Notes under the pieces: generated by a model
The model's database searches: none
The model's input: only the letters and a program-made list of their open reading frames with translations
What the model was told of the DNA's origin: nothing
Assembly: GCA_013423325.1 (NCBI GenBank)
Contig: BLJB01000265.1
Location: forward strand, 1 to 53,308
DNA length: 53,308 nt
Direction: 5' to 3'
Origin: Usnea hakonensis
Taxonomy: Eukaryota > Ascomycota > Lecanoromycetes > Lecanorales > Parmeliaceae
Position numbers and translations under genes: made by a program
Part shown: piece after piece, positions 11,561 through 22,353 of the stretch
Layout of the letters: every line of letters starts with the position of its first letter
Numbering within the stretch: the stretch's first letter is position 1

Positions 11561-11953
11561 TTACTTTTGGTCTTGGTCTTGGTCTTGGTCTTTCTGTTCG
11601 TCTTGGTCTTGGCCTTGTTCTTGCTCTTGCTCTTGATCTTTCTGTTCGTCTTGAACTTGGTCTTGGTCTTGGTCTTGGTCTTGGTCTTGGTCTTGGTCTT
11701 TCTGTTCGTCTTGGCCTTGCTCTTGGTCTTGCTCTTGCCGTTGATCCTGGTCTTGGTCTTGGTCTTTCTGTTCGTCTTGGCCTTGCTCTTACTCTTGGTC
11801 TTACTCTTGCTGTTGGTCTTGCTCGGGCGATTTCTTTGGCTCTCGCTTTTGCTTCTGATCGTCTTCCACTCCCAGTCTAGAATGCGTACATTCTCGGTAG
11901 CTTATTGTCCATCTGCATCTCTTCACACAAACAATAAGTGGCCTCTCCGCCAT
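11561..11953 (-). pseudogene. Gln-Asp/Glu repeat protein relic with two internal TAA stops
   Basis: From an ATG at 11953 the minus strand reads MAERPLIVCVKRC..., then a long QDQDQE/QDEQKDQDQ repeat, ending in TAA at 11563-11561. Two in-frame TAA codons (11803-11801 and 11791-11789) interrupt the frame exactly where the repeat calls for CAA (Gln), i.e. single C-to-T changes at CpA. Alternation of GAC and GAG within the repeat is a coding-like pattern on this strand. The Leu-rich plus-strand frames here are reflections of it. Without the stops it would be about 130 aa. It may instead be an expanded microsatellite with no coding history. Confidence 0.35.
11564..11826 (+). repeat. TTGGTC hexanucleotide array with higher-order units
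   Basis: Runs of TTGGTC (and TTGCTC variants) are punctuated four times by TTTCTGTTCGTCTTGG, at about 11590, 11640, 11700 and 11766, giving a higher-order repeat of roughly 50-66 bp. Confidence 0.9.
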
Positions 11954-13717
11954 GGGGTCGGAATGCTATCCTCTGGGGCCAGAGACCCCGATGGTATAGA
12001 AATTCTTGCTGAAAATTGAAGGGATTTTGAGAGCTGAGGTGCTGAAGTTGAAGCTCTCGTGGGTACGGGGGCTCTCGTTTGGTATTGAGGGGGCTGACCG
12101 AGCTCTCGATTTTGCCTAAGCAAACACAGGGATCCTCTCGCACGCATTTGGTGATGTGGTCCCTAGTGGAGGTATGGAGCCAGCGAGGCGAGTCCTGTGT
12201 GGGTGTAAGTTGGTTTCGTCTTTGCTGACGTCAAGATCACTCTGAGTCCGATGGCGAACCAGGATTGACAGCTTAGCTCGGATCCTCTATAATGTGGAAG
12301 GGTCACGCCTACATCCTTTGGAGGTTGTCGTTCTTCTCATACCGACTCAGGATTGGAAGGCTTTTTAGGGCAAGGAGAGCTGCGTTTGTCTATCCACGAT
12401 CCCGTGGCCTAGTCAGCATTGTTTAGTCTCAACAGTCTGAAAGAAAACAAACCGAGGTGCGTGTTTGCTTGCCGCCTCCTCTTTGACTTGGTGCTGGTAG
12501 AAGTAACTAAGGCAGTGTCTCCTAGTGGCCATAGGCTAGCAGAGTCTATAGTGCGGCCTTGCTGGTCTTGTTCAAACGCTAAGTTTGAACCAGTGGGTGG
12601 ATTTTGGTGCCAATCAGGCCATATAGTAAGTTATAATATGGAATTTCATCTTGATATCATGAACACAAAGATAATCCCCATACTATGCTAGGCTCTGAGC
12701 ATCAGTATGATTGTCTGTTGCTGATTCATCTTCTTGGCACGGATCTTAGTCGGGAAATATTGGCTTAGTCTTAGCACAAATCGGCCAGCCATCTTCTCTC
12801 CCTTCAACTACTCATCGATTGTGGAAAATTTAGCCAGAGTGCATCACCCCTTCCTCGACGACCAACAGCTAGGCAGTAAATGAAGACAACAGAATTGTCT
12901 TCTCTCAATCTTAGCTTTGCTTTGGACACAGCAGCGCCTGCTCAGGCCTTTGAGCTTTACCGTGAGTGCCCCTCCTTGTTCTCTAATTCTGAGAGAGTGA
13001 TCCAGCATCAAGCTACTGATATGATCGGTGAGAGACAGCAGCAGCGTACTCCTCTACCAGGTAACCGAGCCCTTCTACGAAGCAAAGAACGATCTCCTTG
13101 ATGAAATCTTCTCTTGTGCTACCGTGCGACCCATCCTAAACATTTGACTCTACAGATCCGCGAGGTACACAGCACAGCATCTGCTCGAGTAGGTCTTGTC
13201 TTGAGAGACAACGCCTTCTGCTCAAACGACCGAGCCTGAATGCAAGTTCTCCCCTTGGATAGTGAGATGATGCTTCAGCAGTAATTTACTGACAGATCTT
13301 GCAAGTTTAAGAATAGACGCACCGCTTTACGAGCACGACGAGACCTACAAAGCGTTCAAGTATCTTCTAACGCACACCTTACATTGTGCTACAATTCGCT
13401 GCTCCTCCTCCTCCTCCCAACCCACGGGAAAGTGTTCTTCCTTGGACGGCAAGACCGTACCTCAGCACCATCTACTAATAGGTCTCACGAAATACAGCGG
13501 TAGCATTCTTCAACAATCAAGTCAAGACTCACGAGGCAAGGAAAGATCTTCTCAAGTACATCCTGCCTTCTGCTACAATTCACTCCTTCGGCGCCTCCCA
13601 ACAAAGCTCCATCCATCCTCCTCGCTACCCTCCGTACTCTGTTTCCTCCGATCTGTCCTCCAATATATCGAACAATCTCATCCATACTCGAATTGTCCCA
13701 TTAGGACTCATACTACC
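11954..13717. other. Gene-poor stretch upstream of an F-box locus
   Basis: No recognisable gene. A frame at 12880-13101 (MKTTELSSLNLS...) has no known domain. Two related segments, about 13375-13410 and 13565-13600, share a GCTACAATTC(G/A)CT core followed by CTCC-rich sequence, suggesting a small local duplication in the 5' leader of the F-box gene. Confidence 0.4.
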
Positions 13718-15130
13718 ATGTCGGGCTTGTTAAACCTCGCGAACGAACTTCTATGTTTGATTCTGAGACATGTCAGACCGAACGACATAGACAACTTTTT
13801 GCTATCATGCAAAACAGTACGTGGAGCTGCAAGCAAGAGTTTCCTCGACAGCCATGCGCTGTTTAAAGATCGTTTGAGGACGATTGACAACTGGGCGGGT
13901 ATGTCAACGCGATGCACAACCCCAGAGTTACTGGAACTTATTCTGGATGAGCCCTCCAATGCGGATTTTGTAAAGGCAATCGTTATAAGAACTTGGAGAG
14001 TCCAATGGGACACGGGTTCTCTGCAGCGACACTGGACTCCAGGAATGCCAAGGTTGTGGTATCCGTACAGTAGCGACAGGATACGAGCATTTGAGGAAGA
14101 TATTGGAAACAACAAGTTCATTCCCTCTTGGAAAAAGGCCCGTTGGATACGCAGCATGAGAGCTGGGGACGAAACTCCAGTTATTGCTCTCATATTCTTA
14201 CGGCTACACCATCTCACAAGCCTTGTAATAGCACTCGGTGACCTCGAAGACTGCTTCATGATTCAGGCTTTGCGGTACATTGCCAAAAACCCGCATTCGT
14301 CGTCCCTGTCGCGACTGCGGCATGCAGAGATCCGCCGAACAAGTCAAGATCTATCCCTTCGACGAAGCGATGTGCAATACCTCTTGACTTGCGCCGCACT
14401 ACCGTCCGTTGTGTCGGTAGAGGGTTACGAGCTTGTTGATCAAGAGGGTTACAAGCTTGTTGATCGCCTTTCCCGGGATGATTTGATCAATTTGGTGCCA
14501 CAAAGTACAAGCCTACAACATCTCAAGCTCGAAAAGTGTGTGTTTCACCGTGACACTCTAGAAGCACTCATTTAGAGCGCTCGGTCTTTGCGCTCCTTTT
14601 ATTACATGCACGTCATAAGGGATCGCTGGCATATGAATCTTCCTCATGAGTGGATTTGCGAAATCCTCTCAGAAACAGTATCGAACACACTGGAGGAACT
14701 TGTCTTGGACTATTCTCCGAGCCCTAACTTTACTGTTTGTTTTGGGGGACAACTCAGATTCAGCAATTACACCCGTTTACAAAAGCTGACCATCGACTTC
14801 TCGTCACTAATAGGTCCGAGTTTAACAGGTCAGCGTTTTCCGGAGACAGACGAACTACCTGCTTTCCTACCCCCATCATTGGTGACACTCGTAATCAGGT
14901 ACTTTTACATCAAGAATTACGAGTGGCTCCGAGAGTTTATGAAGCAAATCGCCAAGGGGAAAACCAATTTGCTGCCCGGCCTATTACACCTGAAGTTGGA
15001 GGAAGCATTCCTGAAAGCGTCTGTACCTCTGGATTTTTCTGTGCTACGAGAAGTGTTCGCCATAGGCGAAGAGGCAAATGTCTGGATCCCAGCCGAATTT
15101 GACATTTCGCAGATGAGGCATCTCTGGTAG
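13718..15130 (+). pseudogene. F-box protein interrupted by one in-frame TAG
   Basis: From ATG 13718 the protein opens with an F-box (MSGLLNLANELLCLILRHVRPNDIDNFLLSCKTV, residues 1-34), then a Leu-rich helical body with repeated LxxLxL patterns such as SLQHLKLEKC. F-box proteins link substrates to SCF ubiquitin ligases through Skp1. The frame is open for 285 codons, hits TAG at 14573-14575, and resumes in the same frame for another 184 codons to 15130 with coherent sequence (SARSLRSFYY...LEELVLDY). The position suits Gln (ALI-x-SARSL), so a CAG-to-TAG change is the simplest explanation. An earlier ATG at 13442 is in frame but lies before the F-box and looks like 5' leader. A truncated 285-aa product remains possible. 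Confidence 0.7.
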
Positions 15131-16150
15131 TCCGCAGCTGAGAGGTCAAGGGGAGAGATACGAGGATGGGGAAGGGGGAAATTTGAATGCGATTAATGGG
15201 TTATTTGTTTTGTGGGATTCGAGCCATCAAAAACAAGAGGTTATGCTTCATCGACTGGCTCGATGATGCTGAACCAAGGACACTTGATACCGCAGTGTCC
15301 TACAACAAACGGTGGCTTGCCAAACCTCCAGTGCTTCTATTCAGCTCAAGGAACGCAAGTTCATCGAGCCTGGAGTTGTCTGAACGGATGGCGTTTGTCT
15401 GTTTTAACTCGTGCGAGTTCTCATGTATGCCTGCTTTTCTCTACACCTACTCCACTTGTGTTATGCTGCATCATGCGAAATCTCTTCGAAATCTCTTCGA
15501 CAGTACGGACTTGCTTCGTTGTTTGGCTCGAACGTATACTCGTTTCGACCTTAATTACTACTTGCGTGGAAGGGAAACACGTAACTCTCCATCGCTGCCT
15601 CATGCCAAAGGCAAAATCTTTACGTCCTGGCATTTAGACGATGGAAACGTCTCCCTTCACAATACTCCATACGCGTACTCGTATCCGTGATTGTGTCCGA
15701 ATCTCAGGTCCACGTTCTGTTCCAATAACCGCAACGCAGAATCAATCCCTTAACGCTGCGGGGAATGCCTCGCCCTCTCTCTCTGCAGGCAGCCCCACAT
15801 ACCTCTCTCAGCTGCCAGAAGCAACAATTGGAGACGACTGCCTCCTCTGCTCCTTCCGTGTAACTATCAAATTGTAATTCACATCTCTGATTCATCCGTT
15901 CCCCACTTCTGACCCCTCCTTTCATTTAATCACGGGATGTAGGCAGACAGATCCATTGGCCGATGAGAGAGTGGCTGGTCAATTTTCCATGCAAGCATCC
16001 TTGTCCATTAGAAGAGACTAGGCCAATGGCTGCTGTGTTACGTGTATCAAGCCCGTATTTTTCGTCTTTGCATCATTAATCGCTCGTAGCTTCTCGGCCC
16101 GCAAGATTCGTCATTGAGAGAGAAAAGCCGGCTTGGTCCGTTTTTGAGGG
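15131..16150. other. Gene-poor stretch
   Basis: Contains frames of 141 and 167 codons at 15187-15690 with no domain, signal peptide or splice-linked continuation. Their amino-acid make-up (many Cys, Ser, Arg) is unlike the real genes here. Confidence 0.4.
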
Positions 16151-16154
16151 AGGA

Positions 16155-16340
16155 GGGTGGGTGGGATCGGTCTAGAGATTAAACCCTTTGTCTTGCATGT
16201 TTGGCGAAATGAAAGGTGCTTTGGAGGCTGGAACTTCGGCTCGGGAGGGGGCTGGATGACGCGTTATCCGGGCATGGGTGGCCGTTTTGGAAACGGGTAA
16301 GATTGCGGCTTGCTGAGCTGGCGTGGGCGTGCGTAGTGCT
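16155..16340 (+). repeat. Diverged third copy of the 145-bp repeat plus its flank
   Basis: Aligns with 16676-16865: shared GGTGGG(A/G)TCGGTC, GAGATTAAA, TTTGGCGAA and GCCGTTTTGGAAAC blocks in the same order, with scattered substitutions. It is separated from the tandem pair by about 160 bp that also contains a duplicated CTCGTAGCTTCT motif (16083 and 16471). Confidence 0.7.
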
Positions 16341-16500
16341 TCAACAATGGCTGGTCGATGTCCAAATACCTTAGACATCCTTGTTCATCAGGGACTTATC
16401 ATTCGCTGCCCCTGCTCCTTATCTCCTCCGTGTACCAGTTCTTCATTTCCGGTCTTTGCATCGTTAGACCCTCGTAGCTTCTAGATTTGTAAGGATCGCT

Positions 16501-16786
16501 GCACCGAGAACAAAGCTAAGGTACCTTAGGTGGGCGGGTGGGGTCGGTCCGGAGATTGAATCCCTTGTCGTGTGTTTTTGGTGAAGTGTAAGGTGTGTGG
16601 GAGGCGTCACTGTCAGCTGGGAGGGAGGGAGGGGGGGAGGACGCCGCACCGAGAACAAAGCTAAGGTACCTTAGGTGGGCGGGTGGGGTCGGTCCGGAGA
16701 TTAAATCCCTTGTATTGTGTCTTTGGCGAAGTGTAAGGTGTTTGGGAGGCGTCACTGTCAGCCAGGAGGGAGGGGGGGAGGACGCC
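16501..16786 (+). repeat. Tandem duplication, 145-bp unit
   Basis: The segment starting GCACCGAGAACAAAGC at 16501 recurs at 16646, an exact 145-bp step, with few differences. Each unit contains the 14-bp palindrome CTAAGGTACCTTAG near its start and a G-rich GGGAGG run near its end. Minus-strand frames through it repeat the same peptide and are not genes. Confidence 0.9.
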
Positions 16787-16989
16787 GCATGACGAGTTAC
16801 CCGGGTTTGCTGCGACTTCGGGCCGTTTTGGAAACAGGTAAGATTGTTCGCCTGGCGTAGGAGTGGGTGCCGATCGAATGATCCTTGTCTGCCATTTGGT
16901 CACCGCCTTGGCTGTGCTCCGTGTGTGGAAGTAGTTAGTGTCTTCCAAAGTGACTTGCTGCATGAGAAAGTGATGTGATTTCAAATTAC

Positions 16990-18356
16990 GGTGGGATTCG
17001 AGGCATTTGATAGGCTCGATTATCCCTCCTTCTTCTGTTTGAATACGAGGTGGGTACTTCGGAGCTACCTAAGTGTTCTAGCAGTGTTGGCCTGAAACAT
17101 TCCAAAGTAGGTATTAACAACGATACGAGCTCCGCACTGTATTGTTCAAGTCCCAGGCTGTGTTCCTTGGCCCTTTTACACGGAGATCTTCGAGCCAGTA
17201 TTAGATTTCCAGACCGCTGTTCCGTGAGTGTGCATTTAGACGAATAATCTTCTCTAAATGATCCCTGGTGTGGTGCAGAGAAATAGGAGGCATGGTGGTG
17301 TGCCATGGTACAGGAAAGTTTTCTATTTACAAATTAATATTGAAGCAACCTTGGGCTGTGTGCATGAAAGAGCATCGTATTCATGAAAAGGAGTGAACAC
17401 TCCAACAGGCTAAACCTGTTTGCAAGTATCAATAAAGAGATTGCTCTTCACAACGTAGCACGTTTAGAGTGACTAAACCCCCCTAATTTGCAAAGCAAGA
17501 CATGACTAGGAGTATGATCATTGGGTTTTTCATGGTTAAGAAACGGCATGGTTATCCTAGGTGTAAGATACGTTACTTTATACGGGGCCGTTTGCTGACA
17601 GAAAGTAAGTCTCGCCCGGGGCCGCCGATCTAAGGATTCTTCAGCTTTCCCTTTCAGCCTCGATCGGATTGAGTCGGAGTGGCGAGAGGGACTTCACTCC
17701 AGAGACCCGGCGTGCGAGAGGATTTAAATGGCGTCCCACGAGACTCTTCTTCTCCTGTTTTTATTCTCATCCAGCTCACAACTCCTGTTCGAAGAAAAGT
17801 TCAACTCAACTCACATCGGTTGCTTCATTTTAGGGCCCACCGCCGACAAAGTACGTGAGTTCCTACTTATCAGCTTGAGGTGAAAGCGCTGTTGTTTATA
17901 ACTCGATAGGCTTCTCTTTGCATCACCGCTGACGTTCTGCGAAAGTGTTTTTCGAGAATCTGTGACAAGTAGCATCCAATATTCAATTTTCCATTCATAT
18001 TGGTCGCTCACACCCAAGCCTGCGCTGAGTTGTCCATTTGGCGGTTCATTGAACTTAGCGAAGAGGATAAGGGTTTTTCTGTAAGTTCCCATGTACAGAC
18101 GAGTATCTGGCGAACATATATTCGACTGGACTATGTCTTTAAAACCTAGGCTACTCTTCAATACTAATTTTTTTTCAGACTTCCTTGATCACCGGCTTCG
18201 TGAATCTCCCTCGAAGTCTTTGATCAATCTCCGACGCTCCTACTTCAGTCGTCACACTATTCTCGAGGAGCGTACTCTACTCCCTGGAGGTATTGAGGTT
18301 CTGCAGAGGTACCCAGTCTACCTAGACCTGCTTGCATACACACAAACCCCGTAAAC
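16990..18356. other. Upstream region of an F-box locus
   Basis: No independent gene. 17810-17890 is similar to 20805-20880 (for example TCAGCTTGAGGTGAA in both, after a GTACGTGA splice-donor-like motif), so the leader region of this F-box gene was duplicated with the gene. A GATTTAAATGG at about 17721 could act as a TATA-like element. Confidence 0.45.
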
Positions 18357-19030
18357 ATGGTGACCTTCTCTCATCTCCCGAATGAGCTACTTCTCCAGAT
18401 CTGGGCCTTTGTTGAGCCTGAAGACATTCGGGACTTTGCTCTAGTGTCAAGGAGAATCTACCAACTCTCGTTGCCCTCTATCGAGCATGAGCTGTTTCGA
18501 AAGCTCTTTTCGGACATCAGGATCCGGCCAGGATCCAACAACGGCAGAGCCGCAGAGCTCTTTCGTTGTATGTTCCAAGACCCTCGAGCCAAAAGTTGCA
18601 TGCAAGATCTCGAGACAGAAAGCCAATGGGAACAGAGTTGGTTTTCGCAACGCTTTGGCACAGTCGAAAGTCTTCAGCATGCAATCGTGGCATTTGCCGG
18701 TTTCCTTGAGGAGATGCCACTGGAGAGCGCGTTCAAGGGCGTCAACAACGAAGAAGAAGGCCGGTTCCTTGCCTTCCAGTTGAAGCGCCTCATCGGGTGG
18801 ACAGAGCCAGACTTCTCGGAGGTCGCCCGCGGAAATTGCGACTTGACCCAGAAATTGGAGCGTCTCCTCTTTCCATCGGAGTCAGTCTCCCATTGTGGCG
18901 TCGGCTATTGGCAACATGTGAAGATGCATTGCATAACATGGTAGAGCGAAGCCTCGTGATTGAAAGCTTTCGGCGACCGTCGAATGATGACCATGATAAA
19001 TGCTTTGGATCGGTGACCGGAGGCTGTCGC
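18357..19030 (+). pseudogene. F-box protein, frameshifted and truncated
   Basis: ATG 18357 opens an F-box (FSHLPNELLLQIWAFVEPED then FALVSRRIYQLSL, residues 4-43). The frame runs 195 codons to TAG at 18942. Just before the end, in the neighbouring frame, the sequence RRLLATCEDALHNMVERSL continues with family-like character, so a frameshift near 18880-18900 is likely. The paralogous fragment at 24733-25590 supports this: it has an equivalent FLRVCEEVRN segment. The 3' part is cut off by a Ty3/gypsy fragment. A 195-aa protein could still be made, but it is shorter than the apparent ancestral form. Likely SCF adaptor ancestry. Confidence 0.6.
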
Positions 19031-19046
19031 AGCATATCCCCAAGTA

Positions 19047-19196
19047 CCACACCTATCCGGGTTGAAGAAACTAGACCCTCAACTGGTGGGACCCTTTGAA
19101 ATCATTGAAAGGATTGGACGCCTTGCATACTGCTTGGATCTGCCCGACAACTTGCGAATACACAGCCTCATATCTGTTGCACATGACCAACACCGT
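19047..19196 (+). mobile_element. Ty3/gypsy retrotransposon pol fragment
   Basis: One frame reads KKLDPQLVGPFEIIERIGRL then AYCLDLPDNLRIHSLISVAH. This matches the segment after the integrase core in Ty3/gypsy polyproteins (KLxPxxxGPFxIxxxxGxxAYxLxLPxxxxIHxVxSVxxL). Only about 50 codons survive; no reverse transcriptase, RNase H or LTR was found nearby. Confidence 0.75.
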
Positions 19197-19199
19197 CGT

Positions 19200-19910
19200 C
19201 ACCAATCGCCACCGCTTGCCCTTCCGCTTCTGGGATCGTTCATGTCATACATCTCACTCCGTTCTTATGTCACCATACAGACAAAGTCACCGATTCCGCT
19301 CCGCTCCGCTTCACCCAGCCGTAGATAGGACTACACGGAGCATGATACCTTGTTGACCAGGCAGGTTATGCAAACACACAAGCTATTCAGCGTGACCGTT
19401 TGCTGATCCTCCCAAGGGAGTTCATGTATTTGATGTTTGTCACTGGCGCCGCTTCTGCTCCCTTGTCAATTCATGTACCCCTACTGTATACATCGTCGTT
19501 GGGGCGATAGGATTGTTTGTTTGACTGCATTTGTTATGATTCGGCCTGTTCGGTCTTTGGTGTCTTGCAGTAGTGCGTTTGCTGAGGTAGCCTCTTGCGT
19601 ACATGCTCTTTCCATGGCCTATTGTGTGCCTTCCTCGGCCCAGCGTTGCTTACTATTACTGCTCCGTGCTGTACATAAATGGCCACATTTTTGGTAGAAA
19701 TAATCAATCGCTTCTGCCATGCACTTATTGCACAATGCTTAATTCAATCATTGCTACCATTGCTACAGATTGTCGTAGGCGCCTTCTTCGACAGGAGCTT
19801 AGAATATTTAGGAGCAGAATCCTTCCGTAGCACCAGTACCGTCCATTTACCACAACACTCAATTGACCCTACTGTTGCATATTTCCGCTACATCTCGTGG
19901 TAATCATTTG
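19200..19910. other. Probable transposon-derived flank, nothing intact
   Basis: Follows the gypsy fragment. Short plus-strand frames have no recognisable domain. This may be 3' element sequence, but no LTR pair could be matched. Confidence 0.35.
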
Positions 19911-20366
19911 TTAGTGCTTCGTCCGCCATATCCGAACCATGCGAATTGCATGCAAATGATCAAATGCTCATAGGAGGTAGCTGCAACAGTGGTTGCATTG
20001 CCATGGGTAGGCCGAACAGTGACCCCTGAAGGTATATTCAGGCTGCCACAGCACTAAGAAGACTCCCATATCTAATCGATATAGACCTGGAGTAGATAGA
20101 CATGTACATACAGGCAGGGGTGGGTGGGCGAAAAAAAGACTGCAATGCAATGAAGGAGACTCTGAAGAGACGAATCGACTGAAGAGCCATTGCCAGTGTA
20201 AATCACCCTATTTATGCACTCCTGGAAGGACACAGTCTCCGGATTCTCTTGCCATGGCCATGAGGCTATGACCATTCCACCGAATCCATGCACCGAAACA
20301 TTACCGAAACGAGTCATGCGATATGCGATATCCGAAATCACTAATCCCCAGTCCTACTGTGGCGAT
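19911..20366 (-). repeat. Dispersed repeat, copy B (least mutated)
   Basis: The longest and best preserved of three copies. One end is TTAGTGCTTCG at 19911 and the other CCTACTGTGGCGAT at 20353-20366, both shared with copy C. Inside are a GGGGTGGGTGGGCGA block and a CACCCTATTTATGCACTCCTG block. No coding capacity. It lies in the same orientation as copy C and with it flanks the chimeric gene. Confidence 0.8.
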
Positions 20367-20422
20367 CACTGTGTCGAGACTATGTAACTATATGAAGTGA
20401 GAAATGGTCGGTTCGCCAATTC

Positions 20423-20486
20423 TACTCTTAGAGAGCTCGTAGTCCCCTTGCAATTACACTGATTCACACCTCCCTGTGCTCGAGTA
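20423..20486 (+). repeat. Short dispersed repeat, partner at 27711
   Basis: Similar along its length to 27711-27772 (TACTCTTAG...GTAGTCCC...ACTGATT...TGCTCGAGTA). The other copy shows CACACC to TATACC changes, again CpA to TpA. Confidence 0.55.
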
Positions 20487-20928
20487 GGCATGTTTGACTG
20501 TTTCATGTTCGGTCTCTTACCCCTGGAATCTACGCCCCACCAATCAATGGGACTTACCCTCTTTTCTCTCCACGCCTAATTCCCTAAACCTATCCTTACT
20601 CCTTACCTAGTACCGACAGAAAGGTATAAGAGTATTCACTTCTTCGTCTTTTTCCTTATTCACCCACCATCCACCCTCCTTCAACTTCACAATTTCTTTC
20701 TCAAGAAGACTTCAATGTGTTTGGCCCTCCCAGGCTTTATATAACATATACATACCATATATGAACATATACATATATATATATATATTTGATGCTGTTC
20801 AACAGCATTGGTTGACTTATTGTCAGGGAGCGTTGACGAGAAGGTACGTGACCTCCTGGTCATCAGCTTGAGGTGAACCCGCGCAGAAGAGACAGAAGAC
20901 CTGACAGCGAGAATTAACAGGCTACCAT

Positions 20929-21728
20929 TCCCAGATCTGGGCCTTCGTTGAGCCTGAAGACATTCAGAACTTTGCTCTAGTATCAAGGAGAATCACCCAA
21001 TTCCCCTCAGAGTACGTGCCGACAGTCTTCGACAATTACGCTGTCACGGTCATGTAAGTCCGCAACACCAGACTCCTTAAGCCTTAGCTTGACTCCTACT
21101 CTGATGAGCAGTGTCTTGTCACCCGCTTTTGCAATCAACTCCGGCTAACTATGAGGCTCGCTTAGGATCGGCGACGAACCGTATACTCTCCGTTTGTTTG
21201 AAACTGCGGGTCAAGAAGACTGTGACCGTTTACGCCCTCAATCCTACCCACAGAGGGACGTCTCTCTTGTGTGCTTCAGCGTTACGTCCCCGGCATCATT
21301 CGAGAATGTCAGGTCGCTGGCGACTGAGTGTTCCCTTATTGTCGCTGGGGTTGTGGTTGTTCTTGATCTGTGGTGTTGGTGTTTAGGACATTGTTGAACG
21401 ATGAGGGAGGAGGGAGAAATGGTTCCCTGAGGTCCACCATCATTGCCCAGGGGTACCACGCCTCATCGTTGTCACACAGACGGATCTTCGCGATCATCTG
21501 TATGTGCGAGAGAAGCTCGCCAAACAACGAATGCGGCCAGTCCGCAAGGAAGACGGAGAGAGAATGGCCAAAGACTTGGGAGCCATCAAATACGTGGAGT
21601 GCTCTGCACTGACACAGTACAAGTTGAAGGACGTCTTTGATGAGGAAGGGGAGCATTCCTTTCCATGGCTCTTCAAGTCGGGGCTCATTGGAATGAGCGA
21701 TCAGGAGAAGGCTTTTTCTGTGAGATAG
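20929..21728 (+). pseudogene. Chimera: F-box fragment fused in frame to a P-loop-less Cdc42
   Basis: 20931-21000 encodes IWAFVEPEDIQNFALVSRRI plus TQ, nearly identical to the F-box of the 18357 gene. At 21001 the same frame continues as Cdc42: FPSEYVPTVFDNYAVTVM (21001-21053), intron 21054-21165, IGDEPYTLRLFETAGQEDCD... (21166-21312), intron 21313-21412, EKWFPEVHHHCPG...TQTDL...ECSALTQYKLKDVFDE (21413-21644), then 28 unrelated codons to a stop at 21726-21728. Missing are the P-loop (GDGAVGKT), switch I start and the CAAX tail; the Asp of DTAGQE is Glu. Retained introns show DNA-level duplication, not retroposition. The downstream frame is fully open, so transcription is possible, but GTP binding looks impossible. 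An upstream exon is not resolved; an acceptor at 20920 or 20930 and a donor GTACGT at 20844 are plausible. Confidence 0.75.
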
Positions 21729-21969
21729 TATATATGGGCAGGTGTCCTGGCGGACATGTAGTCAGCTGGACGCGGTCTTCAAGAACTAGTGTTCTCCTTG
21801 ATAGTGATACATTCTGCGAAGATACTCAGTGGCCAAATCTCTATTGCCAACCGCCGCGTCGATTTAGATCTTGACTTTTGAACTCGTTTTGAAATGCCCA
21901 GTATCTAGGCTTTTTATAACAAATGAACATATACGTGTGTACTGTCAGAACTAGCAATTTCGCCTATGT

Positions 21970-22353
21970 TTAGTGCTTCATTCGCCACATTCGAACCATG
22001 CGAATGTATGCAAATAGTCAAATGCACACGGAGGGTAGCTGTAGCATATCCAGGCCCATTGCCACGCGCTGAGGAAGACTCCCATATCTGTTCGATATAG
22101 ACCTAGAGTGGAAATATAGCTATATGTATACAGGCAGGGGTGGGTGGGCGAGCGAAAGCGATGTAATGACTCTGAAAGAGACGAATCGACTGAAGAGCAG
22201 TTACAGTGGAAAGAGCAGTACTTATGCACCACCAATAGTACACTATCTCTCGCCATGGCCATTCCTGTACACCGAACATACACTGAATCCATGCATGGGA
22301 CCACTGAAACGAATAATGCGATTGTGCGATTTACGAAATCCTACTGTGGCGAT
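21970..22353 (-). repeat. Dispersed repeat, copy C
   Basis: Shares with copy B the start TTAGTGCTTC, the GACTCCCATATCT block, the GCAGGGGTGGGTGGGCGA block, GACGAATCGACTGAAGAGC and the end CCTACTGTGGCGAT, with small deletions between. Diverged by roughly a quarter of positions by eye. Confidence 0.75.

Noticed and set aside
11443..12019. Plus-strand Leu-rich and Gly-Leu-rich frames resembling membrane proteins
   Set aside because: Products of the TTGGTC hexanucleotide array; hydrophobic only because of repeat composition.
14537..14574. GT...AG segment that would remove the TAG of the F-box gene as an intron
   Set aside because: Only 38 nt, shorter than any other intron here, and it would delete coding sequence that fits the family pattern.
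15187..15690. 167-codon plus-strand frame
   Set aside because: No domain, signal or splice partner, and a second overlapping frame is equally open.
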